A stretch of DNA of 64,000 nt from Kutzneria viridogrisea (GTDB lineage: Bacteria > Actinomycetota > Actinomycetes > Mycobacteriales > Pseudonocardiaceae). The stretch spans positions 1,364,001 to 1,428,000 of the forward strand of contig JACJID010000001.1 of NCBI GenBank assembly GCA_014138725.1, given 5' to 3'. The notes below the pieces were generated by a model. The model did no database searches and had not been told where the DNA came from. It worked only from the letters and a program-made list of their open reading frames with translations. Of this stretch, positions 32,477-40,492 are shown piece after piece (within the stretch, counting starts at the first letter, position 1; every line of letters begins with the position of its first letter). Position numbers and translations under genes: made by a program.

Positions 32477-32894
32477 GGTCGGTCACCTCCAGCGCGGTGC
32501 GTGCCTTGGTGAGCGCTGCGTCGAAGGTGCTGGTGTCGCAGGTGTTTTCGGTGACCACCTCGTCGGCGGGGGTGATGTCGCCGTACTCGTCGTAGAACTC
32601 GGCCTCGCGGCCGCCGCTGTCCCAGACGCAGCGGCAGCGCGGGCAGGTCCAGCTGTCCCCGTCCAGCTCGACTTCCTCCGAGCAGCGCGGGCAGATCGGG
32701 TTCTGCCACTCCAGCTCGCCGGGCGGTTCGGTGTGCCCGGCGGCGTGGCGGCGGCGCATCGAGCAGTGGCATAACCACAAGACGGATCCGTGACGGTCGG
32801 TCTTGCCGTACTCGCACTTGGCGTCGTGCTCGCCGCGCTCGACCTCGGCGGCGTGGGCCTGACGGCAGCGCTCCGCGTAGTCCTCAAGCGCCAT
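32469..32894 (-). CDS. Zinc-ribbon protein of the early operon
   Basis: A 141-residue protein starting MALEDYAERCRQAHAAEVER. CHC near residue 42 and ICPRCSEEVELDGDSWTCPR with another Cys near residues 67-86 form a clear zinc ribbon. The acidic tail ends in ALEVTDRG. Nucleic-acid or protein binding is likely; the target is unknown. Confidence 0.65.
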   Translation of the reverse strand: MALEDYAERCRQAHAAEVERGEHDAKCEYGKTDRHGSVLWLCHCSMRRRHAAGHTEPPGELEWQNPICPRCSEEVELDGDSWTCPRCRCVWDSGGREAEFYDEYGDITPADEVVTENTCDTSTFDAALTKARTALEVTDRG

Positions 32895-33321
32895 GGCGAC
32901 CGCCTTGCGGGTCGAACTGGTCGGCAACAACGATCATTCGCGCGGGGTCGAGGCCAACACTGTCGGCGGCGGTGGTGCGCAGGAACGCGGCGATGGCGAT
33001 GCCGCTGAGGTGCTGCGCGTCGGCGATGTGGCGCTGCCACATGCGGTCACTGCCGGTTGCGGACGCGGCCAGGCGGCGGGCGATACGCTCGACGGCGGGG
33101 TGCACGGTGCCGCTGATGTTCCGCAGCACTGCCTGCTCACCGGCGTACCACTGGATGGCGTCAGCCATGGCTTCGCGGTGCGCGGCCGGGTCGGTGCCGT
33201 GGGCGAACGTGATGGCCTCGCGGAGGTCGCGGGGGAGCCGCAGCCAGCCCGCGCGGCACGCGAACACCTGGTTGCGGACCATGCTGCCGCATCCGCATGG
33301 GCACAGGTGGGTGCTAGGCAT
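32884..33321 (-). CDS. Phage early protein with N-terminal zinc knuckle
   Basis: The 145-residue protein begins MPSTHLCPCGCGSMVRNQVF, with four Cys within 28 residues that can bind zinc, then a helical body (DLREAITFAHGTD, AVERIARRLAASATG, GIAIAAFLRTTAAD). It overlaps both neighbours. I have the impression of a repeated actinophage family but cannot name it. Confidence 0.6.
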   Translation of the reverse strand: MPSTHLCPCGCGSMVRNQVFACRAGWLRLPRDLREAITFAHGTDPAAHREAMADAIQWYAGEQAVLRNISGTVHPAVERIARRLAASATGSDRMWQRHIADAQHLSGIAIAAFLRTTAADSVGLDPARMIVVADQFDPQGGRHGA

Positions 33322-33619
33322 CGGCCTGTCCCTTCAGCTGAGCGACGCGGATCTCGATGGCGTCGAGCACCTCGCCCGTGAGCGCCTCGGCCAGCAGCGC
33401 AGGCACGTCCACGCCGGGTTCCAGCAGGGCGGCCACGGTGGTGATTGGCAGGTTCGCCGTCGTCACCTTCCCGGTGAGGATCTTGCGGGCGCGCTGGTAG
33501 CGGGCGTTCGCGTCGGAGCAGGCGAGGCACGCGCGGGTGCGGCTCTTCAGGTGCTGGCGGTAGCCGCCGTTGGTGCCGTGCACCACCTGGATGTTCTGAT
33601 CGGACTGTGTGTCAGCCAC
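33314..33619 (-). CDS. Small phage protein with GGY-H...C-x2-C signature
   Basis: A 101-residue protein with HGTNGGYRQHLKSRTRACLA then CSDANARYQRARK, a signature common in short actinophage proteins, which probably bind zinc through Cys pairs. The C-terminal half is helical. A related version lies at 33971-34336. GTG start with GGAG nine bases upstream. Confidence 0.65.
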   Translation of the reverse strand: MADTQSDQNIQVVHGTNGGYRQHLKSRTRACLACSDANARYQRARKILTGKVTTANLPITTVAALLEPGVDVPALLAEALTGEVLDAIEIRVAQLKGQADA

Positions 33620-33749
33620 GGGTCTTCACTCCTCTCTGCTTGGTGGTGCAGGTGCGGCGGAGCCGCTTGGGGAGCCCGGCGGAGCAGTCCGGCCACGAGC
33701 AGTCGGCCGTGGTGCCCACCGGGCACGGGCAGTTGGGCGAGTCAGGCAC
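33612..33749 (-). CDS. Very small cysteine-rich protein
   Basis: A 45-residue frame from a GTG at 33749, overlapping the upstream stop by eight bases and the downstream start by eight. It contains six cysteines (NCPCPVGTTADCSWPDCSAG and a later TCTTK), a likely zinc site. Fit between neighbours and even spacing of Cys support translation; GAAGGG lies eight bases upstream. Function unknown. Confidence 0.55.
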   Translation of the reverse strand: MPDSPNCPCPVGTTADCSWPDCSAGLPKRLRRTCTTKQRGVKTRG

Positions 33750-33978
33750 CGGTACCGCCCTTCTTCAGGTCGCGGACGGCGTAGGTCACGAGGACGGCGA
33801 CGCAGACGATGAGCCAGCCCCACAGCACGACCACGCCCACGCTGGGCCCGTAGTCGGCGGACGCGGCCAGCGACAGCAGCACGCCAGCGACGGCGAGGCC
33901 GAGTCCACCGAGGACACCGAGCGCGTAGCGCAGGACCAGGTCGGCGCCGCGGCCGAGACGGGAGAGGACGTCAGGCAT
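33742..33978 (-). CDS. Two-helix membrane protein
   Basis: The 78-residue product has two hydrophobic segments (about 14-35, LRYALGVLGGLGLAVAGVLL, and 42-63, GVVVLWGWLIVCVAVLVTYA) and basic ends. It overlaps the genes on both sides. A role in superinfection exclusion is possible, but nothing beyond topology is seen. Confidence 0.65.
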   Translation of the reverse strand: MPDVLSRLGRGADLVLRYALGVLGGLGLAVAGVLLSLAASADYGPSVGVVVLWGWLIVCVAVLVTYAVRDLKKGGTGA

Positions 33979-34336
33979 CGAGCACATCTCCTTCCGTGCG
34001 TCCATCTCGGAGAGCGACTGCGACGGCGGCAGTGACCGGGTTCGCCCCGATCTGCTGCTCGGCCCACTCCTCGACCTCGGTGGGAGCGGCGGCCAGCAGG
34101 GCGCCGAGCACCTGGACTGGGACGAGCACATGCTTGGTCTTGCCGGAGCGGGCTCGCCACAGCGCGATGTAGGTGGCGGCGGCCTTCTTGCACGGCCTGC
34201 ACGGGGTCTCGCCCCTCTTGTAGTGCCGCTGGTATGCGCCGTAGGAACCACATGGCGCGGGTTGCCGCCGCACCTTGGCAGGCGTGGGCTGGCGTACTGC
34301 TGGCCCGTAGAGGCCGAGACGCTCAGTCACGGTCAT
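33971..34336 (-). CDS. Small phage protein with YKRGETPC-x2-C signature
   Basis: The 121-residue protein has CGSYGAYQRHYKRGETPCRP followed by CKKAAATY, the zinc-binding signature seen in the gene at 33314. The C-terminal half is helical (VLGALLAAAPTEVEEWAEQQ). An ATG at 34336 was used; a GTG one codon earlier is also possible. It overlaps the gene upstream by 14 bases. Confidence 0.65.
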   Translation of the reverse strand: MTVTERLGLYGPAVRQPTPAKVRRQPAPCGSYGAYQRHYKRGETPCRPCKKAAATYIALWRARSGKTKHVLVPVQVLGALLAAAPTEVEEWAEQQIGANPVTAAVAVALRDGRTEGDVLDA

Positions 34337-34643
34337 CACCAGCAGCTCGTTCCCGGGCCTCGGCCTCGCGCAGCTTGCGCTGCGCGTCCTCGGCCAGCTC
34401 TGCGAGCATGTCCCGGTCTCGCTGCTGCGCCTGGCGCGCGTCCTGCTGCCGGGTCAACGTGTCCTCCTGCTCGGTGTCGGCGTATGGGTTGGTGTTGCGG
34501 ATGTCGCTGGGGTCGACGAGCCGGGACGGCGCCATGCCGATGATGAGCACGCGCACCAGCGACGTCCCGTAGACCTGCTCCAGGCGGATGGCCGGACGCC
34601 AGCGTTCGTGCAGCCACACCCAGCACTTCGTGTTGGCGTTCAC
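34323..34643 (-). CDS. Phage early protein with helical C-terminus
   Basis: The 106-residue product starts at a GTG overlapping the previous stop (GTGA). It has a Trp-rich first part (NTKCWVWLHERWRPAIRLEQ), a hydrophobic strand (VRVLIIGM), and a long charged helix (ARQAQQRDRDMLAELAEDAQ). The helix could form a coiled coil. No family recognised. Confidence 0.6.
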   Translation of the reverse strand: MNANTKCWVWLHERWRPAIRLEQVYGTSLVRVLIIGMAPSRLVDPSDIRNTNPYADTEQEDTLTRQQDARQAQQRDRDMLAELAEDAQRKLREAEARERAAGDDRD

Positions 34644-34852
34644 CGGGCACCGCCAGCGGGCGGAGTCGGCTCGGTGAAGCGGAGCACCGGCAGGTTGGCG
34701 TTCCATCGCATCTCAGTGCCACCAACGGGGCACACCGTGTGCACGGGACGATCGGCAGCGAACAGGGACCGCCACACGGCGGTGCCGCACAGGCATCCGT
34801 CGACGTGGTCAACGTCCTCGTCGATCAGTCCGGTGTAGACGGTGCTGATCAT
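34640..34852 (-). CDS. Small phage protein
   Basis: A 70-residue protein (MISTVYTGLIDEDVDHVDGC), with CLCG and a later VCPVGG. The four-base overlaps at both ends support it. No family recognised; a metal-binding site is possible. Confidence 0.58.
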   Translation of the reverse strand: MISTVYTGLIDEDVDHVDGCLCGTAVWRSLFAADRPVHTVCPVGGTEMRWNANLPVLRFTEPTPPAGGAR

Positions 34853-35595
34853 CGGGCCCCACCGATCTGCTGATGGTTGCTGCCGATCCGTGTGCTGCCG
34901 ATGTCGGCGCGCTGCCCAGCCCTATACCCGGCGGCCATGCCGCCTCCGGTCGACGAGCGGCGCCTGCCGGTCTTCACCTTCGGGTAGGCGGCTCGGATGA
35001 CCTGCTCGACGATGGCCGACCGGTCCGCGAGTACCAGCTCGACCGACCGCCCAACGGTTTCGCTGGTGGCGGCAGAACCGCGCTCATGCTCGGCGTCGGT
35101 CGCGGCGCGCTGCTCGGCCAGCCGGATGCGCCTGCCGACAGCGGAAGCGAACCCAACGAGCCAGGTTCGGCGGAACGGTGCGGTCTGCTCGTAGTAGGGA
35201 ACTTCGGCGCGCAGCACGTCACGGGTGGCCTGGAGCAGCAATGAGGTGTACAGCAGTTCGACGCGCTCCAGGTCCGAGGTGAACCCGAACACCGTCGCGT
35301 GGTTGACGACTCGCCCGAAGGACGTGGTGATCACCTTGCAGCGCAACGCGTACGCCACCGAGGCGAGCAGGTCGGCCTTCTCGTGGGTGTACGGCTGCGC
35401 GAACCCGAACCGGCGCTGGCCGACCTCGTCGCGGGCTGGTGCGCGGTCGGCGAGCAGGGCTTGGTCAATGCCGTACTTGGCCATCAGCACGGTCGCGCGC
35501 TCGGTGAACGCCTCGGCCTCCATCTGGGAGGTGTTGGGGTGCTCGGCCTGCGCGAGCAGTGCGCGAACGCGGTCGAGCAGCTTGTCGTCGCTCAT
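34849..35595 (-). CDS. DUF2786 domain protein
   Basis: The 248-residue protein begins with a DUF2786 domain (DKLLDRVRALLAQAEHPNTS then EAEAFTERATVLMAKYGID). The central region has helices with HEKADLLASVAYAL and FGFTSDLERVELLYTSLLLQ. The Arg/Gly-rich C-terminus may bind nucleic acid. DUF2786 proteins are widespread in actinomycetes and their phages; their role is not established. Coupled to neighbours by ATGA overlaps. Confidence 0.85.
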   Translation of the reverse strand: MSDDKLLDRVRALLAQAEHPNTSQMEAEAFTERATVLMAKYGIDQALLADRAPARDEVGQRRFGFAQPYTHEKADLLASVAYALRCKVITTSFGRVVNHATVFGFTSDLERVELLYTSLLLQATRDVLRAEVPYYEQTAPFRRTWLVGFASAVGRRIRLAEQRAATDAEHERGSAATSETVGRSVELVLADRSAIVEQVIRAAYPKVKTGRRRSSTGGGMAAGYRAGQRADIGSTRIGSNHQQIGGAR

Positions 35596-35732
35596 CGGCC
35601 AACCTCCGGTTCGATGTCGTTACCGCGCTCGATCAGGTCGATCAGCAGGCGCTCGCGGGCGTCCTGGTCGTCGTCGCCCTGCTCGCGGGCGATCCGGGCA
35701 TACGCCTCGGCGTCCGTCTCCTTGCGGCCCAT
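35592..35732 (-). CDS. Very small charged protein
   Basis: A 46-residue frame, MGRKETDAEAYARIAREQGD and onward, ending in a TGA that overlaps the DUF2786 start (ATGA). It is acidic and helical (ERLLIDLIERGND). The chain of overlaps on both sides is the main evidence. Function unknown. Confidence 0.6.
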   Translation of the reverse strand: MGRKETDAEAYARIAREQGDDDQDARERLLIDLIERGNDIEPEVGR

Positions 35733-35893
35733 CAGGCGTCTCCGTCCGGGTCGGTCGTCGGCCAGTCGTAGAGGTGGGAGTCGATGGCCTGCCGGAGGCC
35801 CTCGATCCGCTGCGTCTGGTCCGGGTCGCTGCTGGCGTCGGGCTGGTGACTCTTGCCCGCCTGCTCAGGGGTTCGTAGGGTGTGCTTGCCCAT
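35732..35893 (-). CDS. Very small protein near the head of the early operon
   Basis: A 53-residue frame from an ATG at 35893 (MGKHTLRTPEQAGKSHQPDA) to a TGA that overlaps the next ATG (TGATG). It is hydrophilic, with a short helix RIEGLRQAIDSHLYDW. AGGAGA lies about 12 bases upstream. Function unknown. Confidence 0.55.
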   Translation of the reverse strand: MGKHTLRTPEQAGKSHQPDASSDPDQTQRIEGLRQAIDSHLYDWPTTDPDGDA

Positions 35894-35969
35894 GGGAGGT
35901 GATGTCTCCTGTGGTCACTGCGGGTCGCTCGTTGGCGCGGGCGGCCCGCTTCTGTGTGCGGGGGATTGA

Positions 35970-36179
35970 TCAGGCGGTCTGCTGCTGGTCGAGGTAGGCC
36001 TCGATGTCGGCCCAGCGCCAGCGCAGGTGACCGCCGATCTTCTTGGCGAGGGCGCCGATGTCGACTCGGCGGTGCCGCTGGTTGTAGAGCGTGGCGACCG
36101 GGATCTGGAGGTAGGCGGCCACTTCGGCGATCGTGGCCAGCGGCCGGGTGTCGCGAGGAGCAGCCTTGGGGGCGGCCAT
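35970..36179 (-). CDS. Excisionase-like helix-turn-helix protein
   Basis: The 69-residue protein has a MerR/HTH_17-type fold: LATIAEVAAYLQIPVATLYN, QRHRRV, then IGGHLRWRWADIEAYLDQ. This is the layout of phage excisionases and helix-turn-helix AlpA-like regulators. It starts at 36179 right at the end of the Cro-like gene, at the head of the leftward operon, a normal place for an excisionase (Xis) that turns the integrase to excision. A transcription-factor role is possible too. Confidence 0.75.
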   Translation of the reverse strand: MAAPKAAPRDTRPLATIAEVAAYLQIPVATLYNQRHRRVDIGALAKKIGGHLRWRWADIEAYLDQQQTA

Positions 36180-36427
36180 CACGCGCTCTTCAGCGTGGCG
36201 TCGAGCAGGTCGTCGACGGCGCCGCCGAGGGCTTCGGCGAGCGCCTTGAGCAGCGGTGCTGAGGGCTTGTGCGTGCCCGCTTCTAGGCGGCAGAGGTGCT
36301 GTGCGGTGACCGAGTGGCCAACCTCCCTGCATCTCATGACCAGGGCGGGCCTCGTCAATCCCCGGCGCTCGCGCATCTCGCGGAGTCGGCTCCCGCTGAA
36401 CGGGAGGCTGAGGTGTGATCGGGGCAT
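36179..36427 (-). CDS. Cro-like XRE regulator
   Basis: An 82-residue XRE helix-turn-helix protein: LREMRERRGLTRPALVMRC, HSVTAQHLCRLEAGTHKPSA, LLKALAEALGGAVDDLL. It is transcribed away from the repressor gene at 36568 and opens the leftward early operon. By position it is the Cro counterpart in the lysis/lysogeny switch. Confidence 0.8.
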   Translation of the reverse strand: MPRSHLSLPFSGSRLREMRERRGLTRPALVMRCREVGHSVTAQHLCRLEAGTHKPSAPLLKALAEALGGAVDDLLDATLKSA

Positions 36428-36567
36428 GCGTGGACATTAGGTCGCGCGGCAACGCATGGCAACACATTACGACACATGTGTATGAACTACTTCGCAGAGC
36501 AACCCGCGTGCTACGCTCTGCGTCGTAAATGTGCGAACACGTTCACTCATGAGCACGGGGAGCCCTG
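36428..36567. promoter_or_regulatory. Lysis/lysogeny control region with operator-like repeats
   Basis: This divergent gap between Cro-like and repressor genes is AT-richer than its surroundings. It holds the palindrome ACACATGTGT (36472-36481), repeated CACATT-like elements just before it, and an inverted repeat with 8-bp arms CGCAGAGC (36493-36500) and its complement (36515-36522). Opposed promoters are expected here. Which repeat is bound by which regulator is not known. Confidence 0.7.
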
Positions 36568-37002
36568 GTGGACCTGGCACGTGAACGACTGGCGCTGGCG
36601 ATGAACGACCGCAGGCTGGAGCTGGGCCTGTACTGGACCGACGTGGCCAAGCGCGCCGGCATGACGGCGCAGAACCTGCTGCGCATCCGCAACGGCGAGA
36701 TCGGCCTCACCCCACTGTCCAAGCGAGCCATCGATCGCGCGATGAGCTGGGAGCCCGGCCGCGGCGTCGACCACGTGCTCAACGCGATGCGGCCCGTAGC
36801 TACGGGCGTGGACGTGCCTGCGTTCGCGGTCGCCCCCGGCGACGGCATCGAGGAGCTACTCGCCACCTGGAAGCAGGTGCGCGACACCCTCGGCGAGGAG
36901 CAGGCCGACCGGTTCATCGTGCAGGCCTTGCGTGACCGAGACGCCGTGCGAGAGCGCGACCGCGCAGCGGAGTCGGCCGACGACGGTGGGCGAGAAAGTT
37001 AG
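36568..37002 (+). CDS. Phage repressor (XRE family)
   Basis: The 144-residue protein starts at a GTG with GGGGAG upstream. The N-terminus is a helix-turn-helix (LYWTDVAKRAGMTAQNLLRI, RNGEIGLTPLSKRAIDRAMS). The C-terminal half contains AFAVAPGDGIEELLATWKQV and a charged helix, probably for dimerisation. No Ser-Lys protease dyad (LexA/CI type) is evident, so induction may not use RecA-driven self-cleavage. Divergent to the Cro-like gene, with its own rightward operon toward the integrase. Confidence 0.78.
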   Translation: MDLARERLALAMNDRRLELGLYWTDVAKRAGMTAQNLLRIRNGEIGLTPLSKRAIDRAMSWEPGRGVDHVLNAMRPVATGVDVPAFAVAPGDGIEELLATWKQVRDTLGEEQADRFIVQALRDRDAVRERDRAAESADDGGRES

Positions 37003-37130
37003 TCCGATCGGGTACCGCAAGCGGCCGATCAGCCTCAACCCCTTGAGTGGTCCATCACACAGTGCAACGGTGGTCAGACGACGGACCGCTTGGCTGCGGC
37101 GGCCCCAGGGGAGTGGGAAAGGGCGGGCCA

Positions 37131-37367
37131 GTGCTATTCAGACACAAACTGCTGTTGGTGGCGTTCGCGCTTAGTTTCATTGCGGTGCAAGGGATTGTGC
37201 TCGGCCTCATGGTCGACCTCGACGACGGCGTGCGGGACCTCTTCGCGTTCGGCAGGGGCCTCACGCTGGTGGCGTGGGTTGCGTTCATCGCGATTGCAGT
37301 GAGTGACCGCATCCTCGACCGCGTGCACATGCTCGAACTCATAGGAGAGGCCGGCCGAGGCGAGTAG
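37131..37367 (+). CDS. Two-helix membrane protein between repressor and integrase
   Basis: A 78-residue protein from a GTG (VLFRHKLLLVAFALSFIAVQ). Two membrane segments lie at about 6-25 and 42-62 (GLTLVAWVAFIAIAVS). It is in the lysogenic transcript with the repressor, a typical site for superinfection-exclusion or immunity cargo. An upstream ATG at 37047 is less likely. No family recognised. Confidence 0.6.
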   Translation: MLFRHKLLLVAFALSFIAVQGIVLGLMVDLDDGVRDLFAFGRGLTLVAWVAFIAIAVSDRILDRVHMLELIGEAGRGE

Positions 37368-37480
37368 GCCGCAGCGTGGCCTCGGTACTTCCCCTGCCGA
37401 GGCCACGCCACTCGCTCGCGCTCTTCGCGCACACACGACGTCCCGCGGCCACGGGGCTGCGGGTGAGGAGGGGCAGCCGC

Positions 37481-38698
37481 ATGCCAGACGATCTGTGGTA
37501 CCTGAAGAAGAAGGGCGACGACAAGCCGTTGCCCAGCAAGAGACACGGGCGCGGCTCGCGGTGGCGAGTCCGCTGGACCGACCCCATCACCGGCAAGGAC
37601 AGGTCCGAGCTGTTCGAGCGCCGGGCCGACGCCGAGCGACACGAGAACAGCATCAAGGCCGACATCAGCCGCGGCCAGTACATCGACCCGCGCGACGGGC
37701 AGATCACAGTCGCCGAGTACGCCGAGGAGTGGCGGAAGTCGTTGCTCCAGCGCAAGAACACGGCGGCGAACGTCGAACGGTTTCTCCGCCTGCACATAGT
37801 CCCTGTACTGGGACATCTGCCGCTCGCGGGTGTGCGGGCCTCGCACATCCGAAGCTGGGTCCTCGACAGGTCGGCCGTTCTCGCGCCCAACTCGCTTCAC
37901 AGGGTGTATAGCGGCGTGCTTGCGGCGCTGTTCAAGTCCGCGCTCGTCGACCGCCGCATCGGTTTCTCGCCATGCCTTGGGATTCGCCTGCCGGAACTCG
38001 TCGATCCGCAGTACACCATCGCCACTGCCGAACAGGTGCACGCGCTGTCGGAGGCGCTGCCCAAGAGGTTCGGCGCAGTCCCGATCTTCGCTGCTGGATG
38101 TGGATGGCGTGCGGGCGAGATTATGGGCCTGGAGCCCGAGGGGCTGAACTTCCTGCGTCGTGAGGCGTACGTTCGTCAACAGCTCCTGAATGTACCCAAG
38201 GCGCCGCTGCGGATCGCGCGACCGAAAACGCGCACGAGTGTTCGTACCAATGAAATGGCCGACCTGGTGCGGTTGACAATGGCGCGGCACCTGGAGCGAT
38301 TCCCGCCGACGACAGTGGAGATCGAGGACGAGACCGACGATCCGCGCAGGCCGGTTCAGCGCAAGGCCAAGCTGATTTTCACGCTGGAGAACGGCAAGCC
38401 GATCAGCAGTGCTGCCTGGTCGCTGATCTGGGCCCCCGCGGTCAAGGCTGTCGGCCTGCCCGCCGGATACGGGCTGCGTGACCTGCGCCATTTCTACGCC
38501 ACGGTCCTGATCTACGGCGGGGCATCGGTCAAGACGGTGCAGAAAGCCCTCGGGCACACCAAGCCGTCGACGACGCTCGACGTCTACACCGGGTACTGGC
38601 CGGAGGCCGCCGCACAGAACCGGGTTCTGGTGCAGGACGCACTGACGGTTGCCTCGGCAGATGGCGCCACTCTGGCGAGCGGCCAAGATCAACAGTAG
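37481..38698 (+). CDS. int: Tyrosine recombinase (phage integrase)
   Basis: The 405-residue protein starts MPDDLWYLKKKGDDK; GGAGG lies upstream. It has an arm-binding N-terminus (SRWRVRWTDPITGKDR), a core-binding SAM-like domain (ITVAEYAEEWRKSL) and a catalytic domain with Arg210 (GCGWRAGE), RDLRH (Arg336, His337), His359 (LGHTKPSTTL) and nucleophile Tyr369. The His of the usual HxxR motif is Arg333 here, as in some other actinobacterial integrases. It would integrate at a site beyond its 3' end. Confidence 0.92.
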   Translation: MPDDLWYLKKKGDDKPLPSKRHGRGSRWRVRWTDPITGKDRSELFERRADAERHENSIKADISRGQYIDPRDGQITVAEYAEEWRKSLLQRKNTAANVERFLRLHIVPVLGHLPLAGVRASHIRSWVLDRSAVLAPNSLHRVYSGVLAALFKSALVDRRIGFSPCLGIRLPELVDPQYTIATAEQVHALSEALPKRFGAVPIFAAGCGWRAGEIMGLEPEGLNFLRREAYVRQQLLNVPKAPLRIARPKTRTSVRTNEMADLVRLTMARHLERFPPTTVEIEDETDDPRRPVQRKAKLIFTLENGKPISSAAWSLIWAPAVKAVGLPAGYGLRDLRHFYATVLIYGGASVKTVQKALGHTKPSTTLDVYTGYWPEAAAQNRVLVQDALTVASADGATLASGQDQQ

Positions 38699-38797
38699 GT
38701 TGTGCCCGAACTGTGCCGCCAAGATCAGATAGCAGCTCGTCCCCAGGTCAGCGACATACACCCGAATGAATTTAGCGTTTCTGGTAGTAATGCAAGG
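38699..38797. other. Probable right attachment region
   Basis: The 99 bases between integrase and DUF885 gene are where phage and host sequences should meet. No tRNA gene or long inverted repeat is visible. A direct repeat of this sequence near the left end was not found in the window, so the att core cannot be drawn. The TAGTAAT near 38786 may be a promoter element of the following gene. Confidence 0.5.
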
Positions 38798-40450
38798 GTG
38801 ACCGATGTGTCCGCGTTGGCTGGGGAGCTGCTCGGGCTGCTGTTCACCGAGCAGCCGGTGCAGGCGACCCTGATCGGGGTGCACGAGCACGACGAGCGGC
38901 TGCCGGAGCTGGACGAGTCGGCCAGACAGCTGATGCGCGAGCGGGCGGGCCAGCTCGCCGACCGGGCGCGGGACCTGCTGGCGAGTGGGCTGCCCGAGCA
39001 GGACCGGATCACCGCGGCGCTGGTGGTGCAGCAGGCCGAGGCGCTGGTCTCCCGCATCGAGTTCCCGCTGATCGACCACGTGGTGGCCTCGCCGCTGTCG
39101 GCCTGCGCGCTGAAACTGCTCCTGGTGCTGCCGTTGATCCGGCCCGCCGACGAGCCCCAGCAGCGTGCCTACCTGGCCCGGCTCGCGGCCCTGCCCGAGG
39201 CCCTGGGCGCGCTGGCGGATCGGCAGCGGCAAGCCCTCGCGCGGGGGCACGCCCCGGTGGCGAGCCTGGTGCGCTCCGCGATCCGAGCGATCGACCGGTA
39301 CCTGGACGACCCCGGCAACGACCCGCTGCGCAGGCCGGAGTTGGCGGATCACCTGGTGCCCCAACGGGAACAGTTGCTGACCGTGGCCGTGCGCCCGGCC
39401 TACGCCCGCTACCGGGAGCTGCTCGCCACCCAGCTGCTCGGCCACGCCCGGCCCGACGCCCGCCCCGGCCTGTGCTGGCTGCCGGGCGGGAAAGCCGCGT
39501 ACGCCAGGCTGATCCGCGACCACACCACCACGGAGCTGACCGCCGACCAGTTGCACCGAACGGGCCTGGACCTGATCGAGCGCCTGGACGAGGAGTACCG
39601 GGAGATCGGCGGCCGGGCGTTCGGCCTGGACACCGCGGCGGCGGTCCGCGAACGGCTGCTCACCGACCCGGGCCTGCGCTGGCGCGACGAGGCGCAGATC
39701 CTCGCCGTGGCCAGGGACGCCGTGGCTCGCGCGCACCGGGCGGCACCCGGCTGGTTCGGGCGGCTACCGGAGCATGAGTGCCTGGTCGAGCCGGTGCCGG
39801 CGGAGCTGGCCGCCGACCTGCCCGCGGCTTACTACACGATCCCCTCCGTGGACGGCGCGCGGCTGGGCACCTACTTCGCCAACACCTCCACCCCCGACGA
39901 GCGTGAGCGGTACACCGCGGAGGCCACGGCCTTCCACGAAGCCGTGCCGGGGCACCACTTCCAGTTCGCCACCACGGTCGGCCGAGGGGACCTGCCGCTG
40001 CTGCGCCGGTTCGCCGCGATCGGCGCCAACGTGGAGGGCTGGGGCCTGTACGCCGAACGGCTCGCCGAGGAGATGGGCCTGTACTCCGACGACGTGGCAC
40101 GGCTGGGCATGCTGGCGATGGACTCGCTGCGCGCGGCCCGGCTGGTGGTGGACACCGGGCTGCACGCGCTGGGCTGGAGCCGCGAGCAGGCGCTGGACTA
40201 CCTGCGGGAGAACACCGCGCAGACCGAGGTCGACGTGGTGAACGAGGTGGACCGGTACATCGAGAACCCGGGGCAGGCGCTGGGCTACATGGTGGGGCGG
40301 CTGGAGATCCAGCGGCTGCGCGGGCTGGCCGAGCGCACCTGGGGCGCCGACTTCGACCTGCGCGCGTTCCACGACCTGGTGCTCGGCGCGGGCATCGTGC
40401 CGCTGGACCTGTTGGCGGAGTTGGTGCGGGAGTGGCGCCCGCGGGCCTGA
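38798..40450 (+). CDS. DUF885 family protein, metalloprotease-like
   Basis: The 550-residue protein contains FHEAVPGHHFQF, the HEXXH-like signature of DUF885 (a group resembling M32/M2 zinc proteases), plus a downstream acidic region NVEGWGLYAERLAEEMGL. It has no signal peptide, so is probably cytoplasmic. The start is GTG at 38798; a GTG nine bases downstream has better spacing to AAGGG and is equally possible. The reading frame runs on into the attachment region upstream but lacks support there. Substrate unknown. Confidence 0.85.
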   Translation: MTDVSALAGELLGLLFTEQPVQATLIGVHEHDERLPELDESARQLMRERAGQLADRARDLLASGLPEQDRITAALVVQQAEALVSRIEFPLIDHVVASPLSACALKLLLVLPLIRPADEPQQRAYLARLAALPEALGALADRQRQALARGHAPVASLVRSAIRAIDRYLDDPGNDPLRRPELADHLVPQREQLLTVAVRPAYARYRELLATQLLGHARPDARPGLCWLPGGKAAYARLIRDHTTTELTADQLHRTGLDLIERLDEEYREIGGRAFGLDTAAAVRERLLTDPGLRWRDEAQILAVARDAVARAHRAAPGWFGRLPEHECLVEPVPAELAADLPAAYYTIPSVDGARLGTYFANTSTPDERERYTAEATAFHEAVPGHHFQFATTVGRGDLPLLRRFAAIGANVEGWGLYAERLAEEMGLYSDDVARLGMLAMDSLRAARLVVDTGLHALGWSREQALDYLRENTAQTEVDVVNEVDRYIENPGQALGYMVGRLEIQRLRGLAERTWGADFDLRAFHDLVLGAGIVPLDLLAELVREWRPRA

Positions 40451-40457
40451 GCGGATA

Positions 40458-40475
40458 TGTTCAGCTTGCTGAACA
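40458..40475. promoter_or_regulatory. Operator-like palindrome over the monooxygenase promoter
   Basis: TGTTCAGC-TT-GCTGAACA is a perfect 8-bp inverted repeat with a 2-base centre. A -10-like TATGTT (40456-40461) overlaps its left edge, so a bound protein would block transcription of the monooxygenase gene. TetR, MarR and ArsR genes lie 4-5 kb away; which one, if any, binds is not known. Confidence 0.65.
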
Positions 40476-40492
40476 ATTTCCGGGAGGCCGGT

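Larger units (their letters stand above)
1122..38797. mobile_element. Temperate siphovirus prophage (left end uncertain)
   Basis: A complete set of phage modules lies in one block: integrase, repressor and Cro-like genes, early replication genes, terminase, portal, capsid, tail, lysis. Almost all genes between the control region and the lysis cassette run leftward with overlapping stops and starts. The right limit is put just after the integrase, before the host DUF885 gene. The left limit is not fixed: I found no direct repeat matching the sequence after the integrase, so the left attachment site may lie left of the window, or within the first 1-2 kb in a form too short to recognise by eye. 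Confidence 0.93.

Noticed and set aside
38699-38797. tRNA gene as integration target
   Set aside because: No cloverleaf pattern or T-loop motif could be found next to the integrase.
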